From Diplolepis rosae (lineage: Eukaryota; Arthropoda; Insecta; Hymenoptera; Diplolepididae): 64,000 bases of DNA. The translations under genes were made by a program, and so were the position numbers. Location of the stretch: NCBI GenBank assembly GCA_030998225.1, contig JAPYXD010000608.1:7470501-7534500 (forward strand). The letters run 5' to 3'. How positions within the stretch are numbered: position 1 is the stretch's first letter; each line of letters opens with the position of its first letter. Positions 9,008 to 19,229 of this stretch are shown here, in pieces. The notes below the pieces were generated by a model that saw only the letters and a program-made list of their open reading frames with translations, was not told where the DNA came from and did no database searches.

Positions 9008-9536
9008 ATTACGTGCCCAGGCGCAGAATGAGGGTCATTGCGGGACGAGCGACAATGCTCGCAGGAGATCGAAGCTAAGGCGTAGTCGAGGCAAAGCCGA
9101 GACGAAGCCGAAGCGCGATCAGTCCTGCGAGCATTGTCGCTCGTCCCGCTATGACCCGAATTGTGTGCATTGGCATGTATTCTATTTTATGTGACTTCGG
9201 TGCATATACGAGTTTTTATGCGTACACTGGAATCTAAACTAGTATTGTAGTTGTTTGCGGCGCTAGTCATTACACTTGATATGTCACGACTAGTCCCGGC
9301 CATTTTGATTTTATCGATCTTGTGTAGTAGTAATGGATTTTAGTAGACGCATGCGCAGTTCAAATGTACAAAGCTTTGCCAGTAAGATGCTAACGCTGTA
9401 CGAAGAAAAAGAAGAATAAGAAGGATTGAGCTTCATTTCATGGCTATGGGCGCATGCGCAGTTCAGTTTTTACATTTCATTCTTTTCTGGCGAAATGTAC
9501 TACATTGCCCTACTGTTAACTGTAGCGAAAAAACGA
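9008..9536 (+). mobile_element. R2 promoter-like mobile repeat, copy 1
   Basis: Matches the inverted stretch 19495-19996 over its whole length, from GTGCCCAGGCGCAGAATGAG to the TGTAGCG..AAAAAC end. The second copy interrupts an R1 repeat, so R2 is mobile. It has a long hairpin at one end and, further in, two GCATGCGCAGTTCA blocks (about 9350 and 9451) and a GGCCATTTTG (9299). Coding potential is low. It looks like a non-autonomous element carrying a CpG-containing promoter-like segment. Confidence 0.7.
9032..9157. repeat. Long imperfect hairpin inside R2
   Basis: The arms GGGTCAT.GCGGGACGAGCG followed by ACAATGCTCGCAGGA pair with their complement at 9119-9157, about 40 bp of stem. The loop is a degenerate run of GAAGCC/GAGAC units. 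The copy at 19855-19975 keeps both arms with more mismatches. Confidence 0.8.
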
Positions 9537-10744
9537 GTTTGCGCGCCGATGGCACATAAAATCACTATCCATACTTTCTTACGTGAAAAGTTTGTTCGTG
9601 GATTTTTCACAAACAAATTCATTTTTATGATAATAAAAAAATCATTTTGCTGATAATTTATATATAATCATTAAACTTATCACAGTATTCATATGTTATA
9701 AGTATAAAGCGATCATAAAACAATAAATAATCAATTTCCATTACTTTTTGATAATAATGTTCTCGAAGAATTGAACAGTATTCAGCACTAGCGGAAGATG
9801 CGCTCAACGCCGTCGATCGAAGATCGTAATTCTACGCGCATCACTTTACGAAAAAATTCATATTTCGGGCAATTTAATGATCTAATGATACGTTTGCGTA
9901 ATTTTTTCAGAATTTTTCCTGGTTTCAGTTTTTAAATAATTGAAAAACAACAAACACGTTTTTTTATTGTTTATCCCATAAATTTTTAAATAATGCATGC
10001 AAAAATTTGAAATTTTGGGATTCTTTATTATTTATGTTAATCTATCAACTCTTAACATTTCAAGTAAGTCGGAATGAATGAAAACATGAATTCCTAAACC
10101 CGTCCGATTTGGCATGGAACGGCCCATATACAGGTATAGAAAAAAGATTGAATTTTATAGAAGCTTACGTATATAATTCTTTAATCAGTGTAGCAGATGA
10201 AGCGTCAATTTAACTCCAGTCCATTAAAACTCATAATATCAATGTTGGAATTGTAGAAAAAAACCGTGCAAAATATTTTTGCGCCTGTCTGCAACATGAT
10301 TGATGAGAAAAAGTACTACTCTTTGTAAAATCATACAAATTTTTACTGTAATAGTAGAACCGTCGCCTTTTTGGGACAATAGGAACTTCTGGCCTCACCT
10401 TTCTTGGTGTTTGTCGGGAATTAAGGTCTGGTTTCATTTGCTTCCGCTTTCAGACATGCGAGACACGCGATTCCAAGGTCATTTTTTATCTGAGTTTATC
10501 GTTTCTTCATTAGTAGGTACCTCTTACCGAGTGAAAGGTATTGCTTATTTCTCGTACTCTGAAATTTTTCTCCAGAGCCTTTCAACTTTGTCTGAGATTA
10601 CCAAACGCTTTTTTAAACAAAATTTTCAACTTTCTGCAAAAACATTAAGTAAGACGTGTTGAATGTTTTCTAATAGGACTATTCGAATTTGATCAATTTA
10701 ATTGTAGGCACTACTCTTAGCTCCACCCAGAAATGACGTGAACG
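9537..10744. other. Noncoding stretch
   Basis: AT-rich with no repeat match found. A 120-codon plus-strand frame (10300-10662) and an overlapping minus frame show no known motif, and I treat both as chance. Confidence 0.45.
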
Positions 10745-10965
10745 TAGTTGTCGTCAGTTCCCATCGCCTTTCACCATCGGGGTGCTTGTTTTCGATGAAA
10801 CCCTTCGCATCTCGTTATCGATGTGCCTGTTTCCGATGAATCCCCTCACATCTCATCGGTATATTTCCGGCGAATCCCCTCTTATCTCACCATCAAAGGA
10901 CTGCTTTCTGGAAAATCTCCTTGCCTCTTATCATCGGGATGCTTACTCCCGATGAAAATTTCACA
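10745..10965 (+). repeat. Degenerate minisatellite of about 40-45 bp
   Basis: Five units built on CACCATCGGGGTGCTTGTTT followed by CCGATGAATCCCCT recur from about 10762 to 10960, with substitutions and small gaps. The short frame across it (10823-11137) is a by-product of the repeat. Confidence 0.65.
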
Positions 10966-10974
10966 ACAAGTGCT

Positions 10975-11280
10975 CAAAATAGTGCTCGACCAGTTCGATG
11001 CATTTGTTGATTCAAGCTTTGAAAAATTCTACACGACGTTGATGTGTGTTTGGCGTCGTTTGGAGACAAGCAGTCTCGATACGCTCGATTATGTTATCAT
11101 GAGATGTTGGCACTTCTTGATTAACTTAACTCTTTAAATAACCCCACAAATAGAAATCCTGCGACCTGGCAGTCCAATTTACCGGACCACCTCTACCGAT
11201 CCAGTGACCATTGAATTTGCGATTCAGAACTTCCTGCGCGATTTTCGAATAATGTGCGGGACAACCGTCGTATTGAAACT
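10975..11280 (-). pseudogene. C-terminal fragment of a Tc1/mariner-type transposase
   Basis: On the minus strand the frame reads FQYDGCPAHYSKIAQEVLNR, then WIGRGGPVNWTARSQD and FYLWGYLKS, a stop, and QEVPTSHDNIIERI. This contains the second catalytic aspartate region (QYDGCPAHY) and the third (SQDFYLWGYLK). The N-terminal half is absent and the 5' break at 11280 is abrupt. It is a different subfamily from 5178-6367 (QDFYLWGY versus CDFFLWGY). No inverted ends found. Confidence 0.85.
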
Positions 11281-11505
11281 ACATGTTCTGTCACAATCCC
11301 AAGATTAGGTCTACAAGCAATATTGGAAGTTGATTTACAAGAAAGTTATGATAAATATTCTGAAAATCATTGCCATGAAGTTCTTAGAACAGCGAAGTGT
11401 GGAAGGGATGATATTTATTACGTTTTAATACCTTCCGAACACTGGTTAGACATTCCGGAACTGCAACTTAGTTGTCGAGGACTAGTTACGATGCGGTCTC
11501 GGTAA
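11254..11505 (+). CDS. Unrecognised ORF fragment, 83 codons
   Basis: From 11281, where the transposase match ends, the plus frame is open to 11505 and has a protein-like mix of residues (SYDKYSENHCHEVLRTAKC, then YYVLIPSEHWLDIPELQLSC). The part before 11281 overlaps the transposase and is a shadow. I recognise no family. It might be a stray exon or another repeat's coding fragment; there is no clear splice signal or start. Confidence 0.25.
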   Translation: MRDNRRIETTCSVTIPRLGLQAILEVDLQESYDKYSENHCHEVLRTAKCGRDDIYYVLIPSEHWLDIPELQLSCRGLVTMRSR

Positions 11506-11639
11506 GAAAGCGGAACTAGGAAAAAAGTCGGGCAAGAATGTCCTATGGTTCCACACAGGGTATATTAGGGAGGGGAATAAATTTCTGGTTACCGAGAAAA
11601 GTTGTGGAGTGGTGTGGGTTTTCTCTTTTTTTTAAAGAA

Positions 11640-12330
11640 AGGAAGGAGCGACTGACAATTATCTTAAAAATTGTTTATTATTCTGCTTTACAGCTTATAC
11701 GAGTGCGGTCAAATAGTAGGTGGCTGTCTAGGTGCTGCGTGGCTTACTCCGCTTCAAAGTCGGCTGCGCTGAGCTAGGTCGGTGGTGATGCCGGTTATGA
11801 GGCAGCTGTGGTGGTCGACGTTGAGGAGAGACGAGTGGCAGACGAGCGGTGGAAATCAGGGAGGCGCCCCCGGGGTGGGTGGTGAGGCTGCCGAGGTGGT
11901 TGCCGGTGTTGACTGAGTGCTTCTGCCAGGTTGAAGTTCCTTAGGCGTCGGGTAGTAGGCTGGCTCGATGAGTTCCGCCTGCGTGGTGGCGGCCGCATCG
12001 TACCCTGGTCTGGTCGGACTGCACCCTGGCGGTGCCTCGCTGGCTTCCCTTGCCAACCTCTCGGCCATCTCATTTCGGCATGGGCGAGACTCCCTCCTGG
12101 CCCTGAACGGGCACTTCTTCTTGACTTTCTAAGATGAATTGAGTAATTTCAGTAATGGTATCTTTCGGTTCCACGAGAAGATACGTTGCTGATAACTGCC
12201 TGGGTACCCCCGGGCAAGCGTCAGGATAGGACAACTCCAATTCCCCCAAGTGAGTTGGAGGTTTGAACATGAGTAGATCCTATCGTACTTATCCCTGAGT
12301 GGATCACGGGGGTACAAATGACCTCCCACT
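11640..12330 (-). other. GC-rich minus-strand unit ending in AATAAA, possible retroelement 3' end
   Basis: This block is far more GC-rich than its surroundings. Read on the minus strand, two adjoining frames (12270-12070 and 12068-11856) give proline- and glutamine-rich protein-like sequence such as KPPTHLGELELSYPDACPG and EPKDTITEITQFILESQEE. They are followed by noncoding sequence with AATAATAAAC near 11672 and a pyrimidine-rich tail. It may be the last coding part plus 3' UTR or LTR of a retroelement, or a host gene's last exon. I do not recognise the protein. Confidence 0.35.
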
Positions 12331-13590
12331 CATACACGCACACATTCAGAATTGAATGTTTTTCCATTTAAATGGTTTTGAAGTGAACGGAATAAATGAT
12401 AATCGGATGGTGCAACGTCAGGACTATACTATATTATACTATAAGGTTTGTAAATTTTATTTCTGGTCTTAACTAACCAATTATATTACTCTATTATAGC
12501 CTATACTAATGAATACTAGGATATCAACACTTATATAATAAGTATTTACATGAATATATAATAAACATAGTATGTTCAGTAATTAGTGAGCCCCTTCCGT
12601 CCAGCATGCTGTTTACTTTATTTAATTAATCTTTGTTTCCTTTTCAGATTCAGCAGGGAATAGGGATCGCGGCGTGATCGTCACGTCACATTATAAACAA
12701 AGAAATGTTTTTACAAATTAAATTTTCACTTTTTCAGTATTTATGACTACTTTTGTCTCCTAAATTATTTCAAAATAGTAAGCAGTTATTATTTATAAGT
12801 GAAGCTAAATATTCTTTTTCAAGCAATACATGTTAACATTGAGTCCCTTTTCTCATAATTATTCCATTCCTTGTAGAAGAAACGGATTAAAGTTAGAACC
12901 ACCTAAAAAAAATTAAATTTCTCTGAATTAAGTCTTCTTTCATTTATCCTTACGTAATTTTTATGTTAAAATTGCAGAAGTAATCAACAAAACGCGTTTT
13001 CCATTTTTTCAGAAAAAGAGCGAAAACACTGAAAACACAAAGTTTAAAAAATTCATAACTCCGAAGTTTATGAAGATATAACAAGGCCCGCCAAGCTCTA
13101 ATGCAAATGGTAGCGACAAAGTTTTTGCTACCAGGTTCTGTCCTGGAGCGTCGATGGCGCCACATGCGCCACTAACATTAGTGAACGCTGTGTCACTGAT
13201 GAGCCAGTAAGTATAAAACACGTGTAAATTGAAAAAAAGGTTTGTAATATTGAAAAGATAAAGTAGCTTTGAGTTTTGAGATTTTCTTAGCCTCTCTTTT
13301 ACAGAAGCAAAGAAGTGTATCATATTTGAAAAATCATTGCTTCTTATCACTAATAACGTTATACTTCTCTTGTGAAAAGGAACATATTTCTTCTGTACAA
13401 ATTTGTTTAATTTAAGATTTAAAATTTATTTGAGAAGAAGAATTTTGGCTATTCCTAACCTATCTTTTGTGAGCAATATGAACAACAGATTAGAAATTAT
13501 ATCTAATTATAGTAGTTTTTTTTAAGTGGAAATAATTTTCGTAATGTTTTCATTTATAATAGGAATATAAAAAATTATGTTTCAGACAAA
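12331..13590. other. Noncoding stretch
   Basis: AT-rich. An island at 13130-13200 has GATGGCGCCACATGCGCCAC, again CTCF-core-like, next to a possible 5' region of the THAP exon that follows. The 113-codon minus frame 13009-13350 has no recognisable domain and looks like chance. A TTTCAG acceptor-like site directly precedes 13586. Confidence 0.4.
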
Positions 13591-13834
13591 TATGGGGAAA
13601 AGATGTGCAGTCCTCTTTTGACAATCAACGAAAGGACCTTTTTTCACATTTCCTCATGGTTCCAGGGACAAAGATCGTTGTTTGCAATGGGTTTCAGCTT
13701 GTGGAAATCCTTCTCTGCTTAAAATCCCTTTTGACAAATTAAAAAATAAGACTTTATGTAAAAAGCACTTTCCCGTTAAGTTCTTTTATTTTCAAAAGGC
13801 TAAGTAGATCTGCGATACCTACTTTAAAACTACC
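13591..13834 (+). pseudogene. THAP zinc-finger exon, dead
   Basis: Starts MGKRCAVLF, then a TGA, then QSTKGPFFTFPHGSRDKDR, QWVSACGNPSLLKIPF and KNKTLCKKHFPVKFF. This is the C2CH THAP layout: Cys at residue 5, a CX2H pair (CKKH) about 55 residues on, and the FP, W and final hydrophobic positions. The first stop sits at the spot of the second zinc cysteine (CX4C). A second stop follows at 13805. The exon ends at CCAG/GTAACC and is preceded by TTTCAG, so it was spliced. THAP domains bind DNA in P-element transposases and host factors. No matching downstream exons are seen on this strand. Confidence 0.75.
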
Positions 13835-14221
13835 AGGTAACCTCCTTCACTATTATGAATCCTAATTATTAATTAATTTGTCACCTGAAAATTAGTTCAT
13901 TGTATTCCACTTGGAAATTTTTGTTGTGGAGTTAAAACTTCCGCTTGATCTAAAGGCTTACCATGAAAACTGTAACTTGGAGGAAACTCAATATCAATTT
14001 GACATAGCGACGGAAACTTTAATGAAGAAATGCGAGTTAGCGATGTGCCAGTATTTTCAAATTATACAATATTATAAATATATTTATTTACTACTTTGTA
14101 GTAACGCTTGTTAGTAAATTGTAATTATCTTTTGTTTTAAATGAACCCTCGAAGGAAAATAGGGATGGTTTGTTAGTTGATGATAAAAATGTAATTCATT
14201 TATCGACAATTTAACGAAGAA
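13835..14221. other. Noncoding stretch
   Basis: No gene or repeat recognised. The 67-codon frame at 13911-14114 has no known motif. Confidence 0.4.
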
Positions 14222-15620
14222 AAAATCTGCCCGCTTGGCGGGCACATTCTCACTACGCGCTTCGCGCGCAGCTCGCTTCGCTTGCAAGTTTGAGCGCGCC
14301 TAGGGCGCGCGATTCGATCGTCGCGCTGCGCGCTCGGTCTTGTGCTCTTCGCATACGTTTAAGTTTATTTCTTATAATTTAATACTGAAGCTCAAACCAA
14401 TTTAATGATATTAAACATGATATAAATTAGTCAATTTCTCAAAGTCACTCTATTTCTTTTTGAATTTAAGTGAAACAGGAAATTCAATTTACTTAAGGCT
14501 CTATCGGCCTTAAGGAACACATTCTCATCATGACACTCGCGCTTTGCGCTCGATTTTCTGTATGCATTCTTGTAACTTTTTAATAAATTACATGATTATT
14601 GATAAACTTATTTTCTTTCAAATATCTCAAAAAGGAAAAACAATCGTAGACTTTATTTATGGAAACGATTTTACAGAACAACGCTTATTTCGTATCTCAC
14701 ATATTTTGGTGAAACAAATCGAATTTTTTCAATATTAAAAATCAAAATATTAAAATATACATCCTGTCGAGAAATTTCTCGATAAGAATGTGTAGACCTT
14801 ATTTAGCCAAACAATTTTTCATCTCAAAGATTTTTTTGTATCTCACATATTTTGTCTAAAAAATGGAATTTTTGAATTTTAATCGTATTTTTTGGAATTG
14901 AAACGAAAAATATATCTTTTATCAGAAACTGTGTGAGACAAAACTTGTAGATCTTTTTGAAACGACAAACTTTGTATTCTTACGTTTTTTTCGTATTTCG
15001 AATATTATTGTTAAAAAAATTGAATTTTTGGATTTTCAATAGTTTTTTTTTTAATTAAAAAGAAAAATATGCATCTTATGAAAAAATGTTATAATTCAAA
15101 TTTGTAGGTCTTTATGTATTCAATAATATTGTATCATAACGTTTTTTCGTATCTCGTATAATTTAACTGGAAAATGGAATTTTGATATTGACTTTTTTCG
15201 AATTTGAATATGCTGTAACATTTCTATTTTGCATTTAATCAAAAAATGTTATAAGGATAATTTGTAGAGATTTATGAGCACTATCAAAAACCAGGATTGG
15301 AATTTTTGATTTTTTCAAAAAATTATTTTCAAAAACACAAAAGTAGTGCTCCATCCCTCAATTTTGATTGGATGTGGCTGGTTAACGAACTTGTCCTTAC
15401 TTTTTCGGCTCCGATAAAGTGTACCAAAGCTCAATTCAATCTGATAATTCTATCGAGAGTTATGCCGCACACGACCTACTACAGACAGACAGACAGACAC
15501 TTTCGTAAAAACCATTTTTTCTGACTCAGGGTGTCTCAAAACGTAAAGATTTGATGAAAATTTCGAAAGTCATTTTTCACATAAAACCAATACCTTCTCA
15601 TCCATGATGAGAATGTAAAA
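14222..15620 (+). repeat. R1 repeat, full copy A (about 1.4 kb)
   Basis: Aligns end to end with 43856-45252, from AAAATCTGCCCGCTT to CCATGATGAGAATGTAAAA. It starts with a cluster of GCGC palindromes (14238-14340). It then has AT-rich sequence with repeated TCGTATCTCACATATTTTG blocks, a GACA microsatellite (15483-15498), and a conserved tail with GTCTCAAAACGTAAAGATTT. A CTCATCCATGATGAG hairpin lies just before the end. There are no inverted ends and no target duplication I can see. A 75-codon frame is shared by both copies but may only reflect repeat identity. Class unknown: SINE-like, Helitron-like and other non-autonomous types remain open. Confidence 0.85.
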
Positions 15621-16456
15621 AAAGTTGCGATAATATATAAAGAGGCAGCTATTTTTTTTTATTTGAGGAAATAAGACGGGTGTTTTTTACTAATTATTTA
15701 TATGATGGTTTTTTTTTATAAAACAAACAAAAATTGTATTATTGATTTACATGCAGCATTGTAATGCAGTTTTATAATTCTTTTTTGATTGAAACTGAGA
15801 AAATTCTATGAATTGTCCACTCCAAAATTTATACACACTTTTTAATGTGTTCTCGGCGAAGAATTTTTCGGCTTCGTATAAATTGTACATAAAAAATGTA
15901 ATTGAAATCCTTTTCTATAAAATTTTAAACTTTAATAAATGTAATTCAACTTTAATGGTACTCTTTATTATCCCTGGATTTCAGTTCAGCAACTTTCAAA
16001 TAAAATGTACATGCTTATGTAAATGCTTTAAGAATTGTTATGAATTAATTTTACTTCATTAATTTGTATTAAAAAGTGACTAAAATTGGACTTATAGTAA
16101 TTGAAAAAGATATAAAAGAGACATATTTGTCAAGAAATATATTAAATGATGTTTTAAACCATTTCTTCTTTATTTTCTGGTGTAAGAATAAAACAGTATA
16201 AATAACTTTCAATTAAATCAGAAAAACGAGTAACACGAATAAACGATGATCTGATGTATCATAAATAACATGAATAAACGATAATCCATATTTTACTACA
16301 TATATAACATTATGTAATAGATCGTATTTTCTTTACATGTAAACTTTTTCTATCTAGGGCTTTTCGTTTGTAAGTTTTTCTTATCTTTGGTACATCATCT
16401 TCACGATGAGCAATTTCTTCAGCTTCATTATCATCAGAAACAATTTCTTCCTTTAC
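15621..16456. other. Noncoding stretch
   Basis: AT-rich. It is the likely 3' flank of the P-element gene. I found no inverted end here that pairs with one beyond 18945. Confidence 0.4.
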
Positions 16457-18945
16457 TTAATTTGCATTCGCCGATTTCTTTTTTGAATAACGTGTTCCAC
16501 TTGCGTAAATTGTTTCCATTAAACAGTCACGTTCAGGTGGTAGATCAAAACCTAGTTTCAGTTTACGCAAAAAGTCAAAATAATATTGACTAATGCTACC
16601 AACGTAATTGTTAATTACTATATTTTTTAATCTTCCAACGTGTTCACATTGTTCGAACTGAAATTGAAGTGTCTCCATCAGATACGTTTTTATTTTCGTT
16701 GTAAAGTTATCATATTGAGACACTATCGGAAAATAGTGCAAAGAATCGTTGGCGATATGCATTGCGGAATGATAAAGGTTTGAAACTCTGGAAAAAGGTT
16801 CACAAGCTCATCTTTCACACCCTAAAAGCAGATTCTTAGTGCAGGTTGAGCAATCTATATAAGAATCGTTCAGCATTTTCTTTTGAAATATGTCGTTTAT
16901 AATTTCGGTAGCAGAATTGGTCAAGGGCTTTTGAGAATCGAAGTCATTTAGAAGCGCTGGTAAATCCCATACTTTAGGAGAGGATAGATTATGTGGCACA
17001 TGGTTCATGAGAGCTCGAATGTTGACGAGAAATCCAGATGACAAACTATCTTCGCAGTTAGTGCCTCTTACATTATTTTGCACCACACTGTTGACCAGCA
17101 AACTTTTAAAATAATCTTTAAAAGCTGCAGTCGTTGGTTTTGTATTTCGTGCACCATGCTGCCTAATTTGTCCAAAGAAATTTTCTATAGGGTCTTGATT
17201 AAACATGCGACCGGAAAACCTTAGAAAACCATGCTCCTTCATCTTCTTCCTGAGAACTTTAAAACTTTTCAGAGTGTGCACGAAATTGTTCACAACGTTC
17301 GGCCTTTCTTTCGCTTTTGGAGTATTTTTTATGAATTCCATATTTTCGAACAAAACAATGGCCTTGTCCCACAGTTCTTCGTACGGACACTCACCTGAAT
17401 TGGGAATAAGAGTTTTGTAAATGGACTCTTCTTCTCCATCCAGGTTAATTCGTATCTGAGTAAACTTTTTCTCGCCGTTCATACTATCGAAGATATTGTC
17501 GACAATATGAAACAAGTACCTCGTGTCTTCCTCTTCCGGTTTCATCTCCAAAGTTTTGTCTGGATTCTTTTTCATGCTTCTGCACATATTGATCAATATG
17601 GATGCAGTTGTATGGCTAAAAACACTTTTACACAATTGTACTCGCATTTTTTGTTCATTGATTGGATGTATATTAGCCTCCGATAATTTCCTGAACAATC
17701 GAACCATACCGCCGTATTTGTCTATTGTAAATGCTCTTTCTAAATGAGTCCAAGAAGCTTTTCCATTTTTGCCTTTCCACATGGACAGCAAATATTTTGT
17801 TATAAGGTTATTCCTTAAACATTTCAAGGGGTGAGGATAATCAAACAAAGTGACAATTTCACTATCATATAACTATTGTGTTTTTGCAATAATTCTTGTC
17901 CTTCAAAGCATTGTTCTTAGACTCTTTTAGTAATTCTTTCATAGCTTTCTCATTCGTGGCAACTTGATCGCAGACGGACGCAACGAAGTAAATCCGATTC
18001 CATGCAGACGTCGAACCACCTCTGTATACATATTCTTTATCTCTGGAACACTTGATGATCCTTTGCAGAAAGAAAAAACAAGGGCCTGCGTCCATGGCTT
18101 TTTCTTGTTCTTAGGGTTTATACCCTTTGCCAGCCATACAGTGGCATGATCCGCAAGTAGGGGTTTCCGTTCAGTTCCATTGTCTACATATCCTTCGACC
18201 TTATCCGTCTTTTCGTCAAATAAAATGGATACATCTATCTCCACGTCGTCACACATCAAACTGCACAATCGGTCTGTTGGGTCTTTCATCCGTTTTCTTT
18301 GCAATTCTAGGCTTTCGAAAATGGAATCGCAAAGCCCTGGTTCCAAAGATATTTGCGAGAAGATTTTTCTTATCGATTCTGCACTAGGTAGGCAAAATAT
18401 ATTTGCCAAATACCTGTAAGCAGCCGCACTTCTCTTATAAAGGGAAAAACGAATAATTTGTCATCTAAAGTGAACCTCCTGGCAAACTTCTTTTTGTTCG
18501 CATTCCGAAGATGACACTGTACAATGTTGCGCGCTTGTGGAGTGAAATCATTCACGAGATTTATGCTTCCGGAATCGAAAATTTTCTCAGCTCGTTGCAA
18601 TCTTTGTTTCAAATTTTCATTCTTATTCCATGCATCACTGGTTTCTTTCGTAAGAAAAGTTATAGAATTGTGAATATTTTGGTCTCGTGTGGAAAGATTA
18701 TTTCTCCGACTCACTCCGAAAATTGTAAGAAGCGACCCTAAACAGACAAATATGTGTTTATTAGCTGGTGCATATTCCATTTTAATATAATAAAGAAAAC
18801 TGTAATAATAAATTAATTAAATTGAAGTAATTTTAGTATCTACATGTAACCCTTACGCCTCTTCGGAACACATTCTCTTGGTGTTGATTTTTTTTTCCTG
18901 TAACCTTTGGTGTCACTTTAGGCGACTTTATGGTAAAATCATCTA
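16457..18945 (-). pseudogene. P-element-type (THAP9-like) transposase, lightly damaged
   Basis: Minus strand. A short upstream exon (about 18945-18863, DDFTIKSPKVTPKVTGKKNQ, ended by GTAAGG) and the main body from about 18740 downward. Motifs of the P superfamily: CLPSAESIRKIF, DRLCSLMCDDVEIDVSILFD (first catalytic region), GYVDNGTE, ADHATVWLAKGIN, the SVCDQVATN motif, FDYPHPLKCLRNNLI, and late RMFNQDPIENFFGQIRQHG, the QDP.EN.FG.IR signature. The C-terminus runs to 16457. Lesions: shifts near 18452, 17990 and 17880 and one in-frame TGA at 16807. No THAP exon is found upstream on this strand. The product would excise and insert P-type elements with 8-bp duplications. Inverted ends not located. 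Confidence 0.88.
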
Positions 18946-19229
18946 AAAAATAAAAGGAATTTTTTAATATCTTAGGTATATAAAAATATTCTAATGGTAT
19001 TTGTCAAAGTATAATATTACATAAATTATTCAACATTTTCTCTCTCCACGTTTTTTTCGCTAAAATCCATAGGGGAGAAACAATCCACGCATATGTGATT
19101 TTTGGCACCTTCCTCCAAAAATTTGCCCGAGTTTCGGTCCAAAATTCTTGTCACAAAACCAGATGGTAAATAAGTGACCTAAAATGAAGCGATTAAGCCA
19201 AAAAACTGCGCCCTTGAGTTCATATAGTG
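18946..19229. other. Noncoding stretch upstream of the P transposase
   Basis: AT-rich; expected place of upstream intron or promoter for the minus-strand transposase. No THAP-coding exon seen in it. Confidence 0.4.

Noticed and set aside
10300..10662. 120-codon plus frame
   Set aside because: Overlaps an equally open minus frame and has no recognisable domain.
13009..13350. 113-codon minus frame with hydrophobic stretches
   Set aside because: No start context, splice signal or known motif; composition is that of AT-rich DNA.
15297..15524. 75-codon frame, nearly identical to 44914-45183, as a conserved gene
   Set aside because: Conservation is explained by both lying in R1; the third R1 copy does not keep it and it ends in the GACA microsatellite.
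17205..17420. Plus-strand frames inside 16457-18780
   Set aside because: They are shadows of the P-element transposase on the other strand.
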